From: Streptomyces fagopyri
GTDB lineage: Bacteria; Actinomycetota; Actinomycetes; Streptomycetales; Streptomycetaceae
NCBI RefSeq assembly: GCF_009498275.1
Contig: NZ_CP045643.1
Coordinates: 744,001 to 808,000, forward strand
Direction: 5' to 3'
Length of the DNA stretch: 64,000 bases
Shown here: positions 59,394 through 64,000 of the stretch, piece by piece
Layout of the letters: each line of letters starts with the position of its first letter
Position numbering within the stretch: position 1 is the first letter of the stretch
The notes under the pieces: generated by a model
Database searches by the model: none
The model's input: the letters and a program-made list of their open reading frames with translations, nothing else
Told to the model about the DNA's origin: nothing
Position numbers and translations under genes: made by a program

Positions 59394-61628
59394 TCAGGGC
59401 AGGGGCTCCTCGGTCCACACCGTCTTGCCCTCCTCGGTGTAGCGGGTGCCCCAGCGGTCGGTGAGGGCGGCGACGATGAGCAGGCCGCGGCCGTCCTCGT
59501 CCTGGATGCGGGCGTGCCGCAGATGGGGGGCGGTCGTCGCCTCGTCGGAGACTTCCAGGGTCAGCGACTGGTCCCGGATCAGCCGCACGGTGGCCGTGCC
59601 GGTGGCGTGGCGGATGACGTTGGTGACGAGTTCGCTGACGACCATCTCCGCCGTGAACGCGTGCGAGTCCAGTCCCCAGCGCTCCAGTTGACCGCGGACC
59701 CGGTGCCGGCAATCGGCGACGGCCGACGCCTCGGGGGGAAACCGCCATGAGGCGACCTGGTCTCGGGGGAGGCGGTGGGTGCGGACCGCGAGCAGGGCGA
59801 CCCCGTCCGCCGGCGGTTCACGCAGCAGGCTGTACACGACGGCGTCGCAGGTGGCCTTGGGGTCGGTGGCCGGGCGGCCGCTGATCTCACGCAGCAGGGA
59901 GAGCCGTTCGTCGGCCTGCGGTCCGGTGCCCAGCAGCGAGGGGGAGTACAGCGTGAGCAGGCTCTCCGGTACGAGAGGGACGTGGACGCTCTCGTAGCTG
60001 GCGTGGTTTCCCAGGGGTGGTCCGACGATCCGCTGGAGGCTGTCCGGGGTCACGCCCTCCGCCGGGGTGATCAGCGGTGGCGGCCAGCCGGCGCTGGCCA
60101 TGGTGAGGTGTCCGCCCACGGGGTCGTAGACGGCGTACTGGCAGCACGCGTGAGCCGCCCCGCAGGACGCGGGTGAGGACCCCTCGCGGGCGATGCGCTG
60201 GGCGGCGTCGTCCAGGTGGGCCAGCAGTTCGTCGGGGGACAGGTCCAGCGCGGCGAGTGTCGACACGGCGGTACGGAACCTCCCCACGGTGGCCGCCGCG
60301 GCCAGCCCCTGATCGGGAATCCGGCCGATGACGAGGCCGACCCGGGCACTGGACAGTTCGATGACGTCGAACCAGAGGGCCTGGCCGATTCCCGGAAGGT
60401 GGAAGTGGCACGTGCTGATCGCGGAGACGGTCGGCAGCACCCGGGGCACGAGGCTGCGCTGAAGGCTGATGGCGACGGTGTGCTCACGGACGTAGCGGCG
60501 GGCGTTCTCGATGTGGATGGCCGCGTTGTTGCCCAACTCGGCCGCCAGCGGGACGTCGTCGGTCGTGAAGGGTTCCGGATGCCGGGGGCCGCGGTAGAAA
60601 CACGCGAGTCCCAGCACCCGGCCGTGGACGGCCAGCGGCGTGACGATCATCGAGTGGATGCCCGCGCGTTGCAGCGCGCCGGCCCGCGCGCCGTCGTGCA
60701 TCAGCCACTCGGACGGCGTGGCGTGCGGGTCGACCAGGCGCGGCGCGAGATCGGCGAGCACCTGCGTGTAGGGGGTGGGGTACACGAATCGGCTGGGCTC
60801 ACCGACCGCGTACACGCCCGTCATCCAGTCCTTTCCCTCGAACGCCGCCCGGCGCATGGGGACATCGGCGTCGACGGGTGGCTCGGGAGGGTCGTCCCCC
60901 CGCAGCACGGCGTCGAGCAGGTCGACGGAGGCGACGTCCGCGAAGTCCTTGACGGCGACCGCGGCGAGTTCCTGGGCGGTGCGGGTGGCGTCGAGGGTGG
61001 TTCCGATCCGCCCACGGGCCAGAGCGAGAAGCTCCGCCGCCGCCTGCGTCCGGGTCCGCTCGCTGATGTCGTGGATGACGGTGGCGATGCCGACGGGTTC
61101 GTGGCAGACCCCGTGGAGCAGATAGGCGGTCACGTGGTACGTGTGCGGGCCGCCCGTGGGGTCACGTCCTCGGATCTCTCCGCCGACCGCCGGCAGACAG
61201 CCGGTGAGGACCTGGTCGAGGAGCGGGGCGAGGGGGAGGCCGGGGCCGAGGTCCGCCACCGGTCGGTGCAGGACCTGGTCGGCGGGCAGACCGCGCATCG
61301 CCAGGGCGGTGGGGTTGGATCTCAGTACACACAGGTTCAGGTCGTATATCTCGAGACCCGCGACGGACTGATCGAAGATGGAACCGATCGTGTCCTCGGC
61401 CCGGTGCCGGACCGCCCACACACGGATGTCGCCGTCGTCCGCGTCGCGGCCCACCTCGAGGTTGAGGGCGCAGTCCGCGTCCGGTCCGAGCAGCCGCCCG
61501 AGGAGGTGTCCCGCCGAGATGCCTTCGGCTTCGGGTGCCGACATTCCCGTGGCCTCGGTGGCCGCGTGGGTCCAGTCGGTGACGCCGCCGTCCTCGGTGA
61601 GCGTGAACCACGTCTCGTGCGCCTGCAT
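59394..61628 (-). CDS. multi-domain regulator: PAS-PAS-GAF-SpoIIE phosphatase-ATPase (RsbW-like)
   Basis: This 744-residue cytosolic protein has one or two PAS domains (about 1-220; SVAGLEIYDLNLCVLRSNPTALAMRG), a GAF domain (about 230-395; IHSMIVTPLAVHGRVLGLACFYRG), a SpoIIE-like phosphatase domain (about 410-620; WFDVIELSSARVGLVIGRIPDQG, GHLTMASAGWPPPLI) and a C-terminal HATPase_c anti-sigma kinase domain (about 625-744; FTAEMVVSELVTNVIRHATG and EDGRGLLIVAAL). The canonical DV-GH residues of the phosphatase are replaced by IGRIPDQG, so phosphatase activity may be weak. GGAGGAGG lies 7 bp before the ATG. It would link an input signal to sigma-factor control. Confidence 0.9.
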   Translation of the reverse strand: MQAHETWFTLTEDGGVTDWTHAATEATGMSAPEAEGISAGHLLGRLLGPDADCALNLEVGRDADDGDIRVWAVRHRAEDTIGSIFDQSVAGLEIYDLNLCVLRSNPTALAMRGLPADQVLHRPVADLGPGLPLAPLLDQVLTGCLPAVGGEIRGRDPTGGPHTYHVTAYLLHGVCHEPVGIATVIHDISERTRTQAAAELLALARGRIGTTLDATRTAQELAAVAVKDFADVASVDLLDAVLRGDDPPEPPVDADVPMRRAAFEGKDWMTGVYAVGEPSRFVYPTPYTQVLADLAPRLVDPHATPSEWLMHDGARAGALQRAGIHSMIVTPLAVHGRVLGLACFYRGPRHPEPFTTDDVPLAAELGNNAAIHIENARRYVREHTVAISLQRSLVPRVLPTVSAISTCHFHLPGIGQALWFDVIELSSARVGLVIGRIPDQGLAAAATVGRFRTAVSTLAALDLSPDELLAHLDDAAQRIAREGSSPASCGAAHACCQYAVYDPVGGHLTMASAGWPPPLITPAEGVTPDSLQRIVGPPLGNHASYESVHVPLVPESLLTLYSPSLLGTGPQADERLSLLREISGRPATDPKATCDAVVYSLLREPPADGVALLAVRTHRLPRDQVASWRFPPEASAVADCRHRVRGQLERWGLDSHAFTAEMVVSELVTNVIRHATGTATVRLIRDQSLTLEVSDEATTAPHLRHARIQDEDGRGLLIVAALTDRWGTRYTEEGKTVWTEEPLP

Positions 61629-62186
61629 GCCCGCCTCCTCCAGTTCCCCAGGGCAGACAGTCCGTTGCGAACGGCTTCGACCGCGTGGCCGGGAGGGGGG
61701 CCGGCCCCGCCCCTCCATTCCCTGTGCCTACGCGACTCTTGAGGGCCGCAGGACGATTACCTCCCAGAATGCCGCCGGTCGACGACACCGGCAACTCAGT
61801 CAGCGGCGCTCCGCCCGGGGAAGAGCCGGCCCCGAAGGCCTTGATCGCGGGCCGACCCGGACCGGGCCCACACGGGGTTCGGCCGCCTGCCGCAGGGTGC
61901 CCCCGCCCGGGCCGCCGGCGCATGCGTACGGCACCGCGTCCGCCTAGATTGAGGGCATCGAGACTGTGGCGGAGCACCATCCATCCCGACGAGGGCGGGT
62001 GAGCGGCGTGGACGTGGACTGTGCGGGGCCGGTCCGTCCGTTCTCGCGGGGGTCGCGTCCGTCTCCGCCGCGGTCGCGTCCGCCTTCGCCGCCGGTCCGT
62101 CCGCTCTCGCGGGAGTCGCGTCCGCCTTCGCCATCGTTCCGGTCGCCTTCGCCGCGGTCGCGTCCGTCTCCGCCGCGGTTCCGGCC
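61629..62186. other. intergenic region with repetitive GC-rich tract
   Basis: No gene is supported between the divergent genes. The right part is the Val/Ala-coding-like repeat listed next. A frame continuous with the YoaK gene is open from about 61950 but has no convincing start codon. Confidence 0.5.
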
Positions 62187-62215
62187 GTGGTGGGCCTCGT
62201 TCCGTCCGTCTCCGC
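62040..62215. repeat. degenerate tandem repeats upstream of the YoaK-like gene
   Basis: GTCGCGTCCGTCTCCGCCGCG-type units of about 15-20 bp recur, with variants such as GTCGCGTCCGCCTTCGCC and GGTCCGTCCGCTCTCGCGG. In the frame of the following gene they would encode runs of Val, Ala and Ser. Confidence 0.7.
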
Positions 62216-62948
62216 CACGGCTTCGCCCCTCACCGGCATGGCGTTGAGAGCGAGCGCGTCCGGAGGGCGGGGGTGGCCGGGACACGCGCGGACGGCTCAG
62301 TTCCTGTTGACGCTGGCGAGCGGCGCCGTCAACGCCGTCAGTTTCCTCGCGCTGGGCGGGGTGTTCACGAGCGTCATGACGGCCAACTCCGCGCTGCTGG
62401 GGCTGGCACTGGGCAACGGGCACCTCTCGCTGGCCAACCTCGCGGGGCTCGCCATCGCGGCCTACCTGGTGGGGGCCGCCGCGGGGAGCTGGATCACCGC
62501 CACGTCGGGCCCTGCCCCGCTCACCGGGGTGGCCGGGGCACTGCTGGCGGAGAGCGCGCTGCTGTGGGCGCTGTTCGCCGCCTGGCTGTTTCTGGACGGT
62601 GCGCCGGGGACGACGGCCCGTGGCGCCCTGCTCGCTGTGGGTGCCACGGCGATGGGCTGCCAGAGCGGCAGCGTCCGAGTGGTGGCCGGCAGCAGCGTGA
62701 CGACGGCCTACATCACCGGCGCTCTGACGGGGCTCGTGGCACAGGCGACGGTCGAGAGGAAGCTGCAGCGGCACAACGCGCTGGTCATCCTGCTGCTCCC
62801 GGTCGGTGCCGCGGTGGGTGGTGCGGCGGTGCGCTGGGCCCGTCTCCTCGCGCCGGCGATTCCCGCCGTCCTGGTGACCGCCGCGCTCTTGGTGACCGTG
62901 GCACGGCGACGGTCGGCGCGCGGTGACGGCCCGCCCGCCGACGCCTGA
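62187..62948 (+). CDS. YoaK-family (DUF1275) membrane protein
   Basis: This 253-residue protein has six transmembrane helices and matches the YoaK/DUF1275 family: TLASGAVNAVSFLALGGVFTSVMTANSALLGLAL near the N-terminus in the gene, AIAAYLVGAAAGSWI, and GCQSGSVRVVAGSSVTTAYITGALTGL in the second half. The function is unknown; sulfate or other small-solute transport has been suggested for some relatives. The start is unclear: two adjacent GTGs at 62187 and an ATG at 62238 are possible, none with a good ribosome binding site, and the family usually begins near the ATG. Confidence 0.85.
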   Translation: MVGLVPSVSATASPLTGMALRASASGGRGWPGHARTAQFLLTLASGAVNAVSFLALGGVFTSVMTANSALLGLALGNGHLSLANLAGLAIAAYLVGAAAGSWITATSGPAPLTGVAGALLAESALLWALFAAWLFLDGAPGTTARGALLAVGATAMGCQSGSVRVVAGSSVTTAYITGALTGLVAQATVERKLQRHNALVILLLPVGAAVGGAAVRWARLLAPAIPAVLVTAALLVTVARRRSARGDGPPADA

Positions 62949-63085
62949 TCCGGTGCCTCCGGCCGCGCGGCGGTCGCGGCGGACCGTCGCGCCCGGTCAC
63001 GCAGGACAATCGGAACATAGCCCCATAGCATGAAATATCGGAGCCTGTGGAGCCCGCCCCTTCCACCTATCGCAGGGTGATGGAT

Positions 63086-64000
63086 ATGACTGCCTCGGAC
63101 GTGAACGAGTCGGCGCCTGCCGAACATGAGGAACCGCCCCGCACGCCCGACGGCGGCATGGGCCCGAGCACGGACAAGAAGCCGTCGCAGGTGCACTACC
63201 ACCACCCCGCGGCCGGATGGGGCGCCGCCAAGAGCGTCACCCACGTCCTCGTGAAGGAAAGAGCCCTGGTCGACGGCCCGCGCGCGATCTTCAGGATGAA
63301 CCACGAGAACACCGGTTTCGACTGCCCCGGGTGCGCCTGGCCCGACGACACCAAGGGGCTCAAGCTCGACATCTGCGAGAACGGCATCAAGCACGTCACG
63401 TGGGAGATGACCCCGAAGCGGGTCGGCGCGGACTTCTTCGCGGCCCACACGGTCTCGGAGCTCTCCACCTGGACGGACTTCGCGCTGGAGGACCAGGGCC
63501 GCCTGACCCAGCCCCTCGTCTACGACGCCGCCACCGACCGTTACGTCCCCATCGACTGGCAGGAGGCCTTCGACCTCATCGGTGGCGAACTGCGAGCACT
63601 GGAGAGCCCGAACCAGGCGGCCTTCTACACCTCCGGCCGGCTGGGCAACGAGGCCACCTTCCTGTACCAGCTGATGGCACGCGAATTCGGCACCAACAAC
63701 CTCCCCGACTGCTCGAACATGTGTCACGAGGCCTCCGGCCGCGCTCTCCAGGCCGCCCTCGGCACCGGCAAGGGAACCGCCGACCTCAAGGACTGGGAGA
63801 CCGCGGACGCCCTGTTCATCATGGGCGTCAACGCCGCCTCCAACGCTCCGCGCATGCTGACCGCGCTGGCCGAGGCCTACCGGCGCGGTGCGCAGATCGT
63901 GCACATCAACCCGCTGGTGGAAGCCGCCGCCACCCGCACCATCGTGCCGCACGACATCACGGACATGGCGCTGTTCAAGTCGACGCGGACGAGCACCCTC
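63086..64000 (+). CDS. FdhF/YdeP-type molybdopterin oxidoreductase (partial, runs off the window)
   Basis: The frame opens at MTASDVNESAP and remains open for 305 codons to the end of the window, so the 3' part is missing. It matches FdhF/YdeP-family proteins: Fe-S cluster region FDCPGCAWPDD, DFALEDQGRLTQPL, the substrate motif SGRLGNEATFLYQLMAREFG and DCSNMCHEASG, where formate dehydrogenase H has selenocysteine-containing sequence. AGGG lies 8 bp upstream of the chosen ATG; two codons further upstream another ATG is possible. These proteins resemble formate dehydrogenases but often confer acid resistance by an unknown route. Confidence 0.93.
   Translation, partial: MTASDVNESAPAEHEEPPRTPDGGMGPSTDKKPSQVHYHHPAAGWGAAKSVTHVLVKERALVDGPRAIFRMNHENTGFDCPGCAWPDDTKGLKLDICENGIKHVTWEMTPKRVGADFFAAHTVSELSTWTDFALEDQGRLTQPLVYDAATDRYVPIDWQEAFDLIGGELRALESPNQAAFYTSGRLGNEATFLYQLMAREFGTNNLPDCSNMCHEASGRALQAALGTGKGTADLKDWETADALFIMGVNAASNAPRMLTALAEAYRRGAQIVHINPLVEAAATRTIVPHDITDMALFKSTRTSTL

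Noticed and set aside
1..64000. tRNA, rRNA, transposase or integrase genes
   Set aside because: I looked for tRNA T-loop patterns, rRNA sequence and DDE or tyrosine recombinase motifs and saw none; short RNAs could still be missed without a search.

Overview
The window is chromosomal DNA from a high-GC actinomycete, most likely a Streptomyces or close relative. The reasons are the strong G/C bias at third codon positions, GTG and TTG starts, many short-leader or leaderless transcripts, Tat and lipoprotein exports, a 25-codon ribosomal protein bL37 gene, SpoIIE-type phosphatases, F420/FMN luciferase-like oxidoreductases, a large spore-coat-type multicopper oxidase and an encapsulin with a DyP peroxidase cargo. 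It reads like an accessory or arm-type region: short operons on both strands, many regulators paired with one or two oxidoreductases, several gene remnants, and three long gene-poor stretches (1-825, 12808-14967, 20038-21313). No rRNA, tRNA, CRISPR array, insertion sequence or phage module was recognised.

Left part (1-24 kb): an ABC-2-like membrane protein, a DUF302 protein, a ferrous iron uptake pair efeO-efeU behind an iron box, a BlaI-type repressor, a NarL-type two-component system, an HxlR regulator with an SRPBCC/luciferase-like pair, an orphan sugar-binding lipoprotein, and cobalt transporter genes cbtB-cbtA behind a cobalamin riboswitch. These are followed by a broken valine-catabolism operon (acyl-CoA dehydrogenase remnant, intact 3-hydroxyisobutyryl-CoA hydrolase, truncated mmsB), a phenoxazinone-synthase-like multicopper oxidase, a broken amidase gene and a macrolide-type glycosyltransferase with a MarR regulator.

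Middle part (24-43 kb): a spermidine-synthase-like protein, a secreted beta-helix glycosidase with a discoidin domain, a PAS-SpoIIE phosphatase, bL37, stress-type small genes (GreA/GreB-like, Hsp20), the DyP-encapsulin operon, a FUSC membrane protein, and a flavin redox cluster (FMN reductase, luciferase-like monooxygenase, second FMN reductase, MarR). A secreted NHL-repeat protein, a secreted amidase-fold protein and a small ParA operon complete it.

Right part (43-64 kb): an isochorismatase-like/GlxA-AraC pair; two conserved uncharacterised genes (DUF6745 and a 108-residue protein) facing a complete five-gene STM4015-STM4014-STM4013-STM4012-STM4011 operon; an SDR/AraC pair; a MerR-epimerase operon with a 19-bp-spaced MerR promoter; a DUF1348 protein; cytochrome bd oxidase cydAB; a large PAS-GAF-SpoIIE-ATPase regulator; a YoaK-type membrane protein; and the start of a FdhF/YdeP-type molybdopterin oxidoreductase that runs off the end.

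The five-gene STM4011-4015 operon is the best candidate for an uncharacterised biological system: two radical SAM enzymes, an ATP-grasp-like enzyme, an alkaline-phosphatase-superfamily hydrolase and a leucine-rich-repeat protein, tightly coupled translationally. All functional calls rest on reading motifs and family resemblance by eye; no searches were run.
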